This document shows, piece by piece, positions 17,026 through 25,976 of a stretch of DNA of 64,000 bases; position 1 is the first letter of the stretch; each line of letters starts with the position of its first letter. The stretch lies in NCBI RefSeq assembly GCF_026586665.1, contig NZ_JAODIY010000011.1:60533-124532 (forward strand), written 5' to 3'. A program made the translations under genes and the position numbers. Under the pieces are notes generated by a model, which saw only the letters and a list, made by a program, of their open reading frames with translations, did no database searches and was not told the origin of the DNA. The stretch comes from Halovenus rubra. Its GTDB lineage: Archaea > Halobacteriota > Halobacteria > Halobacteriales > Haloarculaceae.

Positions 17026-17346
17026 TCAAGACACGTCGACATCGAAGTCAAACGAGTTACAGACAGCAACGACGTAAGAAACTGTACCGTCGTAGACGAA
17101 GTTTCGGATATAATCGGGGTTGAGTGTGTCGACGCTGTGGGTAGGAAACACAGTGTCGAAAGCATTCTCGAAGGCTGCGCGGTCGTCGCTGGTCTGTTCG
17201 AGCAAAACTCCGTTGTTGTCGAGAAACGTTACGTTATAGCTATCTCTTCGGTATAGTACGATCACTCCAATACTTTGAGGAGTTGGCTTCAGTTGCAGAA
17301 ACTGCCGCCTAAAGCTGTTAGTGTCAGTCGTCTGCGTTGTCCTCAA
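17026..17346 (-). CDS. Small haloarchaeal hypothetical protein
   Basis: A frame of 106 residues rich in Asp with a plausible alpha/beta profile: GVIVLYRRDSYNVTFLDNNG, DDRAAFENAFDTVF and NFVYDGTVSYVVAVCN. The pattern of a strand pair carrying YRRDSY followed by an acidic helix resembles small single-domain haloarchaeal DUF proteins, but I cannot name the family. The longest start is a TTG at 17346 that overlaps the end of the SPFH gene by 23 bp; GTG codons further in are possible starts. It would be the last gene of that transcript. The opposite-strand frame is the likelier shadow. Confidence 0.45.
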   Translation of the reverse strand: MRTTQTTDTNSFRRQFLQLKPTPQSIGVIVLYRRDSYNVTFLDNNGVLLEQTSDDRAAFENAFDTVFPTHSVDTLNPDYIRNFVYDGTVSYVVAVCNSFDFDVDVS

Positions 17347-18520
17347 TTTCGCTGATGACCTCGTCAGGGTCTTTCATCTCCGCGTCCGATGCTGTTGGCC
17401 GTTCCGACTCCGGTCCGCCGAGGTTTGTTTCATCGAACTGGGCCAGAATCTCCTCGATTTCATCGAGACCGAGCATCTCGCGGGTCTCGTCGTCGAACTC
17501 TAAGCTTTCGAGTTCGTGTCCATTCTCTTTGATATCACTGCCTTGCAGGTGACGACCGTACCGTGACACCAGCGAGGTCAGTTCCTGTGGCAACACGAAC
17601 GTGTTGGACTCGCCTTGGCCGATACCTTCGAGTGTCTCCATTCCTTTGTCGATGACCGCACGCTCGCCCATCGAGTCTGCTGCTTTCGCCCGCAGAACCG
17701 TCGAAACCGAGTCACCCTGTGCTTCGAGAATCTGGCTTTGCTTTTCACCTTGTGCGCGGATGATGTTCGACTGCTTTTCACCCTGGGCAGTCTCAATGGC
17801 GCTCCGGCGTTCACCTTGTGCTTCTAAAATCATCGCGCGGCGACGACGCTCGGCAGAGGTCTGTTCCTCCATGGCCCGCTGGACATCTGTCGACGGGTTG
17901 ACTTCGCGGACCTCAACGCTCTCGACGCGAATCCCCCACTCGTCTGTTGGTTCGTCCAGTTCTGTCCGGATTTTCGCGTTGATTTGCTGACGTCGGCTGA
18001 GCGTGTCGTCGAGTTCCATATCACCAAGCACAGCCCGAAGCGTCGTCTGGGCAAGGTTCGACACCGCGCGCTTGTAGTCGTCCACTTCGAGGAACGCCTT
18101 CTCTGCGTCCATCACTTTGATGTAGACAACAGCGTCGGCTGTCACCGGTGAGTTGTCCCGTGTGATAGCTTCTTGATGAGGAACGTCAAGCGTCTGTGTC
18201 CGCATGTCGAACCGATACGTACGGTTGACAAACGGAACGACAAAGTGAATACCGGGGTCGAGCAACTTCTGGAACTTGCCGAAGATTGTCAGTGCTTCCT
18301 TGTCGTATGCTTCAACAATCTTGACGCTCGAACTAACCGTTACGAGCGCCAGCCCAAGCAAGAGAACTCCGATGACGACACCAGGGTTGGTGTCGATCGA
18401 GCCGCCGAACACCGGAATCCCGACAACGACAGCGAGGACGGCAACCAGTATAACACCGGCCAGCAGTGAATTCATATGTCGGAGGAACGCTCGCCGTGGG
18501 TCTTGTGGGTCGGCAGCCAT
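17324..18520 (-). CDS. SPFH/band 7 domain protein (stomatin/prohibitin-like)
   Basis: A 398-residue membrane-scaffold protein. Two hydrophobic segments (about 15-35 and 45-62) are followed by the SPFH domain: KIVEAYDKEALTIFGKFQKL, LDPGIHFVVPFVNRTYRFDM, QEAITRDNSPVTADAVVYIK and LRAVLGDMELDDTLS. A long coiled coil follows, with repeating QGE(K/R)(Q/R)S units (about 235-290). Band-7 proteins form ring or raft-like oligomers and often work with an NfeD partner, which is absent here. ATG 18520 is preferred; the frame extends to 18703 without homology. The acidic C-terminal tail (last 70 residues) is probably disordered. Confidence 0.9.
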   Translation of the reverse strand: MAADPQDPRRAFLRHMNSLLAGVILVAVLAVVVGIPVFGGSIDTNPGVVIGVLLLGLALVTVSSSVKIVEAYDKEALTIFGKFQKLLDPGIHFVVPFVNRTYRFDMRTQTLDVPHQEAITRDNSPVTADAVVYIKVMDAEKAFLEVDDYKRAVSNLAQTTLRAVLGDMELDDTLSRRQQINAKIRTELDEPTDEWGIRVESVEVREVNPSTDVQRAMEEQTSAERRRRAMILEAQGERRSAIETAQGEKQSNIIRAQGEKQSQILEAQGDSVSTVLRAKAADSMGERAVIDKGMETLEGIGQGESNTFVLPQELTSLVSRYGRHLQGSDIKENGHELESLEFDDETREMLGLDEIEEILAQFDETNLGGPESERPTASDAEMKDPDEVISEIEDNADD

Positions 18521-18677
18521 ATACAATCTAATCGGTAGTGAGGTGAAAACCCTCTCGTGGTCGCTCAGTCTCTGACAAGCGTCCAGTTTCACTTCAAATA
18601 GCGCGATTAACTGCCAGTTAGACACCAAAAGAAGATATTTATCGACAAAATAGTAGGAGTTAGCGTTTTTTGCCGAG

Positions 18678-19487
18678 CTACTCGACAGAGCGGACAGCGT
18701 CAACCATATCTGTTACACGCTCGGCGTCGACTCTCTGTTCGGTCTCCTCTTTGTGTTTAAGCGCCGTTCCGACGATAGCCCCGTCGGCCCGGTCGAGTAA
18801 CGTCGCCGCGTTACTCAGAGTAACACCACTTCCGAGGAACACCGGGACATCACGGTCTGCCTCGTCGCGCGCAGCAAGCACCGTACGGAGGTCTTCGGTA
18901 TCGGCCGGCTTACCGGTTTCTGGCCCGGAAACCACGAGTCCATCAGCAAGTCCTCGGTCGATTGTTTCCCGGGCAACCGCCGCCAGTTCGCGTGTCCCAA
19001 GTGGGGAAGCATGCTTCACGTCGATATCAGCAAGGATAGCCACATCAGCGTCCAGTTGTTCTCTGAGCCGGAGCGTCTTGTGTGCATCTCCTGACAGCAG
19101 TCCTTGGTCAGTCACCTGCGCGCCAGTGTGGACGTTGACCCGGATAAACGAGCCACCAGCTCCCGCGGCGATAGCTAGTGCAGCTTCGGCGTCATTTCGG
19201 AGGACGTTGACACCGAGAGGCGCGTCGACGGCAAGCGCGATTTCTCGGGTGATAGCAGTCATCTCGGCGACGACGTGTTTTGGCACGTCCTCGGGGTAGA
19301 ACGGCGCATCACCGAAGTTCTCAATGAGAACGCTATCGAAACCGTTGGCGACGAGCGTTCTGGCGTCAGCGAGTGCATGCGCCCGAATTTCTTCACGGCT
19401 CCCGTCGTAGCCCGGTGCGCCGGGAAGCGATGGGAGGTGGACCATTCCGACAAGCGGCGTATTTGTGTCGAACAGCTGAGAAACCAT
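18678..19487 (-). CDS. BtpA/SgcQ family TIM-barrel protein
   Basis: A 269-residue protein starting MVSQLFDTNTPLVGMVHLP with LPGAPGYDGSREEI, ENFGDAPFYPEDVPKHVVAE, LGVNVLRNDAEAALAIA, DVAILADIDVKHASPLG and GADGAIVGTAL-type (RADGAIVGTALKHK) ends. In cyanobacteria BtpA stabilises photosystem I, but archaea have no photosystem, so that role cannot apply; the fold suggests a phosphate-binding barrel enzyme of unknown substrate. The downstream half of the frame beyond 19487 overlaps the thioredoxin-like gene and is not coding. Spacing of 10 bp from that gene suggests an operon. Confidence 0.85.
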   Translation of the reverse strand: MVSQLFDTNTPLVGMVHLPSLPGAPGYDGSREEIRAHALADARTLVANGFDSVLIENFGDAPFYPEDVPKHVVAEMTAITREIALAVDAPLGVNVLRNDAEAALAIAAGAGGSFIRVNVHTGAQVTDQGLLSGDAHKTLRLREQLDADVAILADIDVKHASPLGTRELAAVARETIDRGLADGLVVSGPETGKPADTEDLRTVLAARDEADRDVPVFLGSGVTLSNAATLLDRADGAIVGTALKHKEETEQRVDAERVTDMVDAVRSVE

Positions 19488-19497
19488 CTTGTGGACG

Positions 19498-20106
19498 TTA
19501 CGTTTCCCAGTAGTCGGGTTCGTTATCGGCTTTCCACTTGATTGAGCAGCCACGAGCGGGTTCGAACTCCTCGCTTTCGAGTTCCCCAGCGAGCAGGGCT
19601 TCGATGTGGTTTGCCATCTCACGTTCGGTCACCGTATCATCAGGGTTGACCCCATCGTCGAGTCGACCGTGATAGACCAGAGAAAAGCTGTCCCCATCAT
19701 GTTCGAACAGGAATGGGTCAGGGGTGCATTTCGCCCCATACGCCGCTGCAGTTTGCTGTGATTCGTCGCGGAGATACGCGTCCCACTGTATTGTCCCCTT
19801 GTCGACGCGTTCGACCATCGTCTCAAAGTCGTCTTCAGGATACTCTTCGGCGTCGTTGGGGTTGATGCCAACGACGGCAACATCGTCGTAGTCCATAGTA
19901 AGCTGGTTCATTTCTTCGAACTTAGCTTTCGCGTACGGGCAGTGATTGCAGGTAAAGACAACAAGTAGTCCTTCATACTCTTGGAAGTCAGAAAGCGAGT
20001 AGGACTCGCCGTCAGTTCCATCGAGTTCGAACTCCGGTGCCTTGTCGCCAACAGTCAGAACTGCTTCCGATTCGAGTTCAACCATAGTCGGCAGTTTGAC
20101 TGCCAT
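19498..20106 (-). CDS. Thioredoxin-fold protein (AhpC/TSA/redoxin type)
   Basis: A 202-residue thioredoxin-like protein. The N-terminus gives the peroxiredoxin-like VGDKAPEFELDGTDGESYSL, then LLVVFTCNHCPYAKAKFEEM with a CNHC redox pair (near residue 55), VVGINPNDAEEYPEDDFETM, QQTAAAYGAKCTPDPFLF with the cis-Pro region, and a C-terminal RGCSIKW. This is the family with the CNHCPY signature, usually called thioredoxin family protein; the actual substrate is unknown. No signal peptide, so cytoplasmic. Alternative ATG 20085 is equally possible. Likely cotranscribed with btpA. Confidence 0.85.
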   Translation of the reverse strand: MAVKLPTMVELESEAVLTVGDKAPEFELDGTDGESYSLSDFQEYEGLLVVFTCNHCPYAKAKFEEMNQLTMDYDDVAVVGINPNDAEEYPEDDFETMVERVDKGTIQWDAYLRDESQQTAAAYGAKCTPDPFLFEHDGDSFSLVYHGRLDDGVNPDDTVTEREMANHIEALLAGELESEEFEPARGCSIKWKADNEPDYWET

Positions 20107-20174
20107 CGTCTTACTCGTTCTGGCATTGTGACGGCACAGCGTCAGGGCGAGCTAGTCGACAGCGCACAGTGGCC

Positions 20175-20486
20175 CTATTCTAGACTCGCAACGGCCTGGT
20201 CAAACTGTTTTGCGGCCAGGTACACATCACTGTCCTCGTTGATGCGATAGCTTGCCTCGGAGTCAGCTGCCGAATTATCGACACGGTCAAGCATTCCGAC
20301 AGATTCGAGATCGTCAAAAATATCGATTAGGTATAATGTTTTCAGAGGGACACCAGCAGCCTCAGCGATTTCGGACCTCGTGTACTCTCTGGCCGTATCA
20401 ACCGAAAGTAGTCCAGCAATAACCGTTGCCGCCTCATCCTCGGCAGCAACCAGCTCCCACCCCGATGTTACAGTCTTGTCGTCCAT
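20175..20486 (-). CDS. Small winged-helix transcriptional regulator
   Basis: A 103-residue protein with an N-terminal helical region and a winged helix: EYTRSEIAEAAGVPLKTLYL followed by the second helix and wing LESVGMLDRVDN...ASYRINEDSDVYLAAKQF. This resembles the MarR/ArsR-type small regulators of haloarchaea. ATG 20486 is preferred to GTG 20492. It lies head-to-head with the pilus operon across a 319-bp gap, so it is a candidate regulator of that operon, although nothing in the sequence proves this. Confidence 0.7.
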   Translation of the reverse strand: MDDKTVTSGWELVAAEDEAATVIAGLLSVDTAREYTRSEIAEAAGVPLKTLYLIDIFDDLESVGMLDRVDNSAADSEASYRINEDSDVYLAAKQFDQAVASLE

Positions 20487-20805
20487 CACCACAGAGTTTG
20501 CAACCGGCGAAAATAAGTAGGGTGGTTCCGGACGCGACAGGACGGCACTGTTTGGTCGAGGCTACGGTAGAGGACTGTTACAACTGGACAGTCTCGATGC
20601 TTTGATACATAGATAGTCTCTGTGCTGAAAAAGATAGGTAACGAGAGTATACGTTCGTCATAAGCAGCGTGCTAAAGCGATAAAACCAAACAACAGCACA
20701 GATAGAGGGATGAGAGATGGTTGCTATCACCAGGAACAAGGACAACCAGTTAGGTGATACTTACAGCACAAACTTTTTTCGTGTGTTTACAGTAATGAGT
20801 TCATA
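20487..20805. other. Intergenic region upstream of the pilus operon
   Basis: This 319-bp gap separates the small winged-helix gene from pilB. It must carry the promoters of both. No strong TATA box stands at 26-28 nt before pilB ATG 20806; a T-rich run (AACTTTTTTC, 20771-20780) lies 26-35 nt before it and is the best candidate. A short ATG-AGT-TCA-TAA frame immediately before pilB is noise. No repeat seen. Confidence 0.4.
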
Positions 20806-23313
20806 ATGGCAATTGATGACCCCGGGGGGGAAGAAAATACTAGCACTGGGGGTGTTGTGAGCTTCGACGATAGCGTAGTCGTTGGAGAGTACTCGTGGAG
20901 CGACTTTCGCCGCGAAGAACATGAAGAAGGTCGGTTTGATCGGAGCAAATACCTGAAATTCGATCCACGGGAAGCGAGTGACCGGCTGACGTCTGGCGCA
21001 GGTCATGCAAAAACGCTACACAACGCTGTTGAACAGTATCGCGACCCAAGTGGACAGAGAATTGTCGTCGGACGCTACACCTGGGAACATTTCAAGCAGG
21101 AATACTATTATAACGAGGACGGCGAGCGACCCGAAGATGCCGACCCGTTCGATCCTGAAGAGTATCTGGGTTTCGACCCCGACGAGACAGAGAGTCGAAT
21201 CAACAGCGCGCAATCTGCAGCGAGCACGCTCGCAAACCTCGTCGACAAACGGACAGTTGATGTAAACGCCGAGCTTGACGAGGACGAATTCTTCTCGACT
21301 CGTGACGAGACAGCAACAGTGGTCAACCGGTACGACCTCGAAAAGGCCGTCCCGATTGAAAAGAAGAGCCACTTCATCGAACAGCATCGTTACTGGGTCA
21401 ACAAGCCTTACGCGTGTGTTATCGTTTTCAAATCACAGAAAGAAAACGAGATCAAGTATTACGTTATTGAACCACATCTCAACGATATCGAGGCGGACCT
21501 CCGTGAGTTCCTCTCACGGAAACTCAAAACCGCAATCAAGTACTCCGAAGATGATGTCATTGTTCAAGGGAGCGAACAGGACCGCGCCGAGGTTATCGAG
21601 CGCGAGTCAGAGCGCCTGCTACGGCGGTACAACATCTTCACCGGCGAGCGCACAGTCAAAGACGATGGCTCCGATGAGAGTTTCCTTGACTCAGTTAAGA
21701 GCCTGATTGGTGCTGGTGATGACGACGACGCTGATTGGGAGGAGCTTCCGGAACTGGATGGTGTCAAGTCACGGCCCGAACCGGCGGTACTGAAAGAGGA
21801 CAGCGACACCCTCAACGAGTATCAAGTCGAGAAGATGTTGTACATGCTCAAGCGAGACTTCATCGGGTATGCAAATATCGATCCGATTAAACACGATATC
21901 AACGTCGAAGATATTTCATGTGATGGGTACAACAGCCGCGTCTTCGTCTATCACACAGACTACGAGCAGATTATTACAAACATCGAACACGGCGAAGAGG
22001 GCCTCGACGATTTCGTTGTGAAACTCGCTCAGCGGTCAGGCAAAGGTATCTCGAAACGTCAGCCACAGGTAGACGCGACACTACCAGACGGGTCGCGTGC
22101 GCAGTTGACTCTCGGAGCAGAGGTTTCTGACCACGGAACAAATTACACCATCCGTCAGTTCAAAGATGTGCCGTTCACGCCGGTTGACCTTATCAACTGG
22201 AATACATTTAATCTCGATGAGATGGCATTCCTGTGGCTCTGTATCGAGAATCATAAGTCACTGATTTTTGCCGGCGGTACAGCGTCAGGGAAAACGACGA
22301 GCCTCAATGCGGTCTCGTTGTTTATTCCATCTAGTGCCAAGATTGTCTCCATTGAGGATACACGGGAAGTTGAGTTGCCACAGCGAAACTGGGTCGCAAG
22401 TGTCACCCGTCCTTCCTTCGGTGAGGATGACAAGGGAGATGTTGACGAGTTCGACCTACTGGAAGCCGCACTGCGTCAACGTCCTGACTATATCGTGATG
22501 GGTGAGATTCGTGGTGAGGAAGGGCGTGTTCTCTTCCAGGTGATGTCAACAGGCCACACGACTTACACCACGTTCCACGCAGACACTGTCGGTGAAGTTA
22601 TCAAGCGATTTACCACCGACCCGATTAATGTCTCAAAAACACTGTTCACCGCACTAGATCTGGTATCGATTCAGACTCAAACGCGGGTCGGCGGTCATAA
22701 GGTCCGGCGTAACAAGAAGCTGACCGAGATCAATGAGTATTCGCCGGAAAATGATGAAATCAACGTTCGAGATGTCTACGAGTGGCGCGCGGAAACCGAC
22801 CAGTACCTCCAGATGGGGTCATCGAGCACGCTCCAAGAGATCAAGTTCGACCGAGGCTGGTCCCAAGACCGACTCGACAGGGAACTGTTCAAGCGGAAAG
22901 TTGTCTTGTCCTACCTCATCCAAAACGGCCTAAACTCATACACCGAGGTAGCCGCGACAGTGCAGGCGTTTATTAATGATCCCGAAACCATACTCGCCAT
23001 TATCGCACAGGACCACCTCGAACGGTCCCTAGAAGACCTCCGCGAGATGGAGTCGGTTCAGATTGAAGTCGACCCCGAAAAAGAAGAACTCGTGCCACGG
23101 CCCGACCCGACCGACGCCGTCCACGAGGAAACCGAGGATATCTTGACAAGCGCAGAGCCGCTGCTCGAACAGTACCGCAAGATGGAGACGAGCGACCTTG
23201 TCTCGGCGTTGCAGGGCGGCGAAGACTCAAACACTGTCGAAGCCGACGAACAGAATGATATCGACTTTGGGCAGTTTGTTCCGAAGGCAGGGGCTGAAAA
23301 TGATGGGGAATAA
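20806..23313 (+). CDS. pilB: Type IV pilus assembly ATPase
   Basis: The hexameric secretion ATPase of the archaeal pilus machinery (type II/IV secretion family), 835 residues. The catalytic core has Walker A GGTASGKTT (Lys496), the Asp box SIEDTREVELPQRNW, Walker B YIVMGEIRG with Glu567, and the His box TGHTTYTTFHAD. The N-terminal region is unusual: a motif VxVGxYxWxxF followed by Y-L-x-F-D-P occurs twice, at about 24-78 and 86-147. The acidic linker around 300-320 is low-complexity. Cytoplasmic, working with PilC encoded 6 bp downstream to assemble pilin-like proteins encoded further on. Confidence 0.92.
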   Translation: MAIDDPGGEENTSTGGVVSFDDSVVVGEYSWSDFRREEHEEGRFDRSKYLKFDPREASDRLTSGAGHAKTLHNAVEQYRDPSGQRIVVGRYTWEHFKQEYYYNEDGERPEDADPFDPEEYLGFDPDETESRINSAQSAASTLANLVDKRTVDVNAELDEDEFFSTRDETATVVNRYDLEKAVPIEKKSHFIEQHRYWVNKPYACVIVFKSQKENEIKYYVIEPHLNDIEADLREFLSRKLKTAIKYSEDDVIVQGSEQDRAEVIERESERLLRRYNIFTGERTVKDDGSDESFLDSVKSLIGAGDDDDADWEELPELDGVKSRPEPAVLKEDSDTLNEYQVEKMLYMLKRDFIGYANIDPIKHDINVEDISCDGYNSRVFVYHTDYEQIITNIEHGEEGLDDFVVKLAQRSGKGISKRQPQVDATLPDGSRAQLTLGAEVSDHGTNYTIRQFKDVPFTPVDLINWNTFNLDEMAFLWLCIENHKSLIFAGGTASGKTTSLNAVSLFIPSSAKIVSIEDTREVELPQRNWVASVTRPSFGEDDKGDVDEFDLLEAALRQRPDYIVMGEIRGEEGRVLFQVMSTGHTTYTTFHADTVGEVIKRFTTDPINVSKTLFTALDLVSIQTQTRVGGHKVRRNKKLTEINEYSPENDEINVRDVYEWRAETDQYLQMGSSSTLQEIKFDRGWSQDRLDRELFKRKVVLSYLIQNGLNSYTEVAATVQAFINDPETILAIIAQDHLERSLEDLREMESVQIEVDPEKEELVPRPDPTDAVHEETEDILTSAEPLLEQYRKMETSDLVSALQGGEDSNTVEADEQNDIDFGQFVPKAGAENDGE

Positions 23314-23319
23314 TAAGAG

Positions 23320-25512
23320 ATGAGTCTTGACAAACAGCGTGGTAGGCAGGTCAACGCTGGAGAAAGCTCGCTTGGCGGTGCGTTCTATCCGCTGTACCAG
23401 TGGCTGTTCGACGACGAGAGTGAGTTTGTCACGAGCGTCGAAGAAAAGCTGGCCCAGTCACGGATGTCCGACAACGTCGAGATGTTTCTCTCGCGGGCGC
23501 TTGCAGTCGGACTCATCGCCGGGCTCGGTCTGTGGGTTCTGGGGATGCTCATCGGCTGGCTATTCGTCCAAGTGCTTGTCGAGGGCGCACTTATTGGAAT
23601 CCAACTACCCGAATCAGTGAGCTTTCTCCGGCTGCTCCGGACGCCGTTTATCGTGCTCTTTTCGGGTCTTCTCTTTGGCTCAATTGGCTTTGCCATTGGC
23701 TTCGGTTCAGTTGTCTCGATTCCGTACTTCCGTTCTGGCGGCCGCGAGCGTGAGATTAATACATTGATGCCTGACGGGATTGCGTTCATGTATGCGCTCT
23801 CGGTCGGAGGCATGAACCAGCTCGAAATCCTGAAAGCGATGGCAAAGGCTGACGACACTTACGGCGAGCTTTCCCGGGAGTTCCAGTCCATTGCACTGGA
23901 GACAGAGTATTTCGATACGGACTACCGGACAGCTGTCCGGAACCAAGCATTGACAACCCCGAGTGACGAGCTTGCACAGTTCCTGACTGATATGCTCTCT
24001 ATTCTGGACTCGGGTGGAGATATGACCAATTTCCTCGAAGACCAGAAAGACAAACACCTCCGGACAGCAAAGCAAGAACAGCGTAAGTTGCTCGACACCC
24101 TCGAATTGTTCGGCGAAATGTACATGACGCTATCGTTGTTCCCGTTGTTGCTCATCATCATTCTGGTCATTATGAGCATGATGAATAGTGGCGACCAGAC
24201 GACGTTGCTGTACGGAACCGTCTATGGGCTGATTCCGTTGATTGGCGTGGGCTTTCTCGTGATGGTCTCGACCGTTACCCACGACGAAGTCGGTGATGGC
24301 TACCTTCGACCTGACGCAGGCGAGGAGTTCACCGTTGACGAGGGGATTGGCGTGTTCAACCCGGGACTCGTCGAGGAATACACCGGCGAGCGGGACCTCT
24401 TTGACAAGATCAAACGGCAAGAAGGTACCCACGAGTTGATGGAGATTGTTACAGCCCCACACTTGTTCTTCCGGGACCACCCTACGCTGGTTTTGATTCT
24501 GACGCTGCCGCTAACACTGTTAGCCATGCTGGGTGCGCTGGCGAGCGGAAATATGCCACTTTCCATCGACGCGATGAAGGCTGATCCGGTAGTGGGAACG
24601 ATAATGTGGGTGTACGTCCCACTGTACGTGAATTTATTGCCGCTTGCAATTTTTTACGAGTGGAACGTCCGTTCACGCAAAGCCATTCTGGACGACCTCT
24701 CGGAGAATCTGCGAAAGCTTGCGAGCGCAAACGACACCGGGATGACGCTGCTAGACTCGATTAAGGTCGTCTCTGAAACGTCTTCGGGCAAGCTATCACG
24801 GGAGTTCGAGACGATGCACTCAAAGGTGAACTACGGGACAAGCCTGAAAGATGCGATGCGGGAGTTCAATAATAAGTATCACGTTCCACGGCTGTCCCGC
24901 AGCATCAAACTCATCAGCGAGGCTCAAGAGGCATCCAGCCAAATCCATGATGTTCTTGCAACGGCAGCGACGGCCTCCGAAAACCAAGACGAAATCGAGC
25001 GCGAGCGCAAGGCACGGACGTTGATGCAGACAGTCATTATTATTATGACCTACCTCACACTGCTTGCTGTGATGGCACTGCTAAAAGTCCAGTTCTTGGA
25101 GACGATGGGTGGGCTGGCAAGCACCGGACAAGCAGCCGGAGAAAAAGGAGCCCAAGCAACTGGAGGGGGGGCTGGGGAGTTCGCTGGCGGCATTGATACC
25201 CAGTTCCTCTCGATGCTGTTCTTCCATGCAGTCACGCTGCAAGCGATTATTTCGTCGTTCATCGCAGGATACATCCGCAACGTCGAGTTGCTCTCAGGAG
25301 CCAAGTATGCAGTTGTTCTGTCGACAATTGCCCTCATTACGTGGATTATTGTCGAGCAGATAACCGGCGGTGGCGGAGAAGAGACAGCGGAGGCGTTGCT
25401 AGTGTTTGGAGTCGGGTCAGTCGGCTGGTCCGTCCGAGACCGAATTGAGTTGGCGTGGCGACAGCGAGATGAGCAGGAAACAAACACAGCCACAAACCAC
25501 ACGGGGAGGTGA
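23320..25512 (+). CDS. pilC: Type IV pilus platform membrane protein
   Basis: The inner-membrane platform of the pilus machine, 730 residues with two type II secretion F domains, the archaeal duplicated form. The first is around 145-290 with GIAFMYALSVGGMNQLEILK, FLTDMLSILDSGGDMTNFLE and a membrane helix LFPLLLIIILVIMSM; the second is around 450-600 with RKLASANDTGMTLLDSIK, LSREFETMHSKVNYGTSLKDA and TVIIIMTYLTLLAVMALL. Extra helices lie at 65-90, 105-130, 315-340, 390-430 and the C-terminus. There is a glycine-rich loop near 610. The start follows pilB by 6 bp; the end overlaps the ribosome binding site of the next gene. Confidence 0.92.
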   Translation: MSLDKQRGRQVNAGESSLGGAFYPLYQWLFDDESEFVTSVEEKLAQSRMSDNVEMFLSRALAVGLIAGLGLWVLGMLIGWLFVQVLVEGALIGIQLPESVSFLRLLRTPFIVLFSGLLFGSIGFAIGFGSVVSIPYFRSGGREREINTLMPDGIAFMYALSVGGMNQLEILKAMAKADDTYGELSREFQSIALETEYFDTDYRTAVRNQALTTPSDELAQFLTDMLSILDSGGDMTNFLEDQKDKHLRTAKQEQRKLLDTLELFGEMYMTLSLFPLLLIIILVIMSMMNSGDQTTLLYGTVYGLIPLIGVGFLVMVSTVTHDEVGDGYLRPDAGEEFTVDEGIGVFNPGLVEEYTGERDLFDKIKRQEGTHELMEIVTAPHLFFRDHPTLVLILTLPLTLLAMLGALASGNMPLSIDAMKADPVVGTIMWVYVPLYVNLLPLAIFYEWNVRSRKAILDDLSENLRKLASANDTGMTLLDSIKVVSETSSGKLSREFETMHSKVNYGTSLKDAMREFNNKYHVPRLSRSIKLISEAQEASSQIHDVLATAATASENQDEIERERKARTLMQTVIIIMTYLTLLAVMALLKVQFLETMGGLASTGQAAGEKGAQATGGGAGEFAGGIDTQFLSMLFFHAVTLQAIISSFIAGYIRNVELLSGAKYAVVLSTIALITWIIVEQITGGGGEETAEALLVFGVGSVGWSVRDRIELAWRQRDEQETNTATNHTGR
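25505..25512 (+). promoter_or_regulatory. Shine-Dalgarno site deciding the start of the first pilin-like gene
   Basis: GGAGGTGA matches the 3' end of archaeal 16S rRNA and lies 8 nt before ATG 25521. It decides for that codon over the GTG at 25509. The site overlaps the pilC stop codon, as expected for internal operon genes in haloarchaea, while first genes are leaderless. Confidence 0.6.
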
Positions 25513-25520
25513 CTGTGGAA

Positions 25521-25976
25521 ATGAGCGAACGTGCCCAGACGGTGAACGATTATCTGCTTGGAATTACAATTTTCCTCGTCTCAATAATCCTCGTTTTTGG
25601 GTACTTTCCAAATGTGTTTATGCCCTTTGAGGAGGAGGTTGGAAACGACGAATCGGTGATGGCCGAAAACATCGCTGCCGAACTTGTCGAGAACAGTTCG
25701 GTTGCCGAGGCAGAGCGAACAGTCGAGTTTGCCGCGCTCAATCGGAGCATGGACTCGCTTGCAAATGACGCCACACAAGTCGGCATTCCCGACTGGCTGC
25801 GCTGGAACGCCACAGTCCGCAACGGGACTGGGATGGTGGTAGAATCAGCTTCCGAGCGCCTGCAAAATGGGAGTGTCTGGCGGGATAAAACCGCAGCGAC
25901 GACGATTCGGTTCGTCCGGATAGAACAACCTGGTGTGTGTGATGACGGCTGTCGACTAATTGTGAGGGTATGGTGA
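25521..25976 (+). CDS. Pilin-like protein, DUF7287 type
   Basis: A 151-residue single-pass protein. The N-terminus has ERAQT followed at once by the hydrophobic helix DYLLGITIFLVSIILVFGYF, which is the arrangement of archaeal type IV pilin-like proteins processed by a prepilin peptidase; DUF7287 is the family I recall for this position behind PilB/PilC. The outer domain (about 40-151) is mostly helix then strands and has only two cysteines, close together in VCDDGCRL near the C-terminus. Start chosen by the Shine-Dalgarno site. Probable minor pilin or assembly factor; direct function not known. Confidence 0.75.
   Translation: MSERAQTVNDYLLGITIFLVSIILVFGYFPNVFMPFEEEVGNDESVMAENIAAELVENSSVAEAERTVEFAALNRSMDSLANDATQVGIPDWLRWNATVRNGTGMVVESASERLQNGSVWRDKTAATTIRFVRIEQPGVCDDGCRLIVRVW

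Noticed and set aside
16963-17256. A plus-strand frame of 97 codons
   Set aside because: Opposite to the more protein-like minus-strand frame at 17026-17346; valine-rich complement pattern suggests a shadow.
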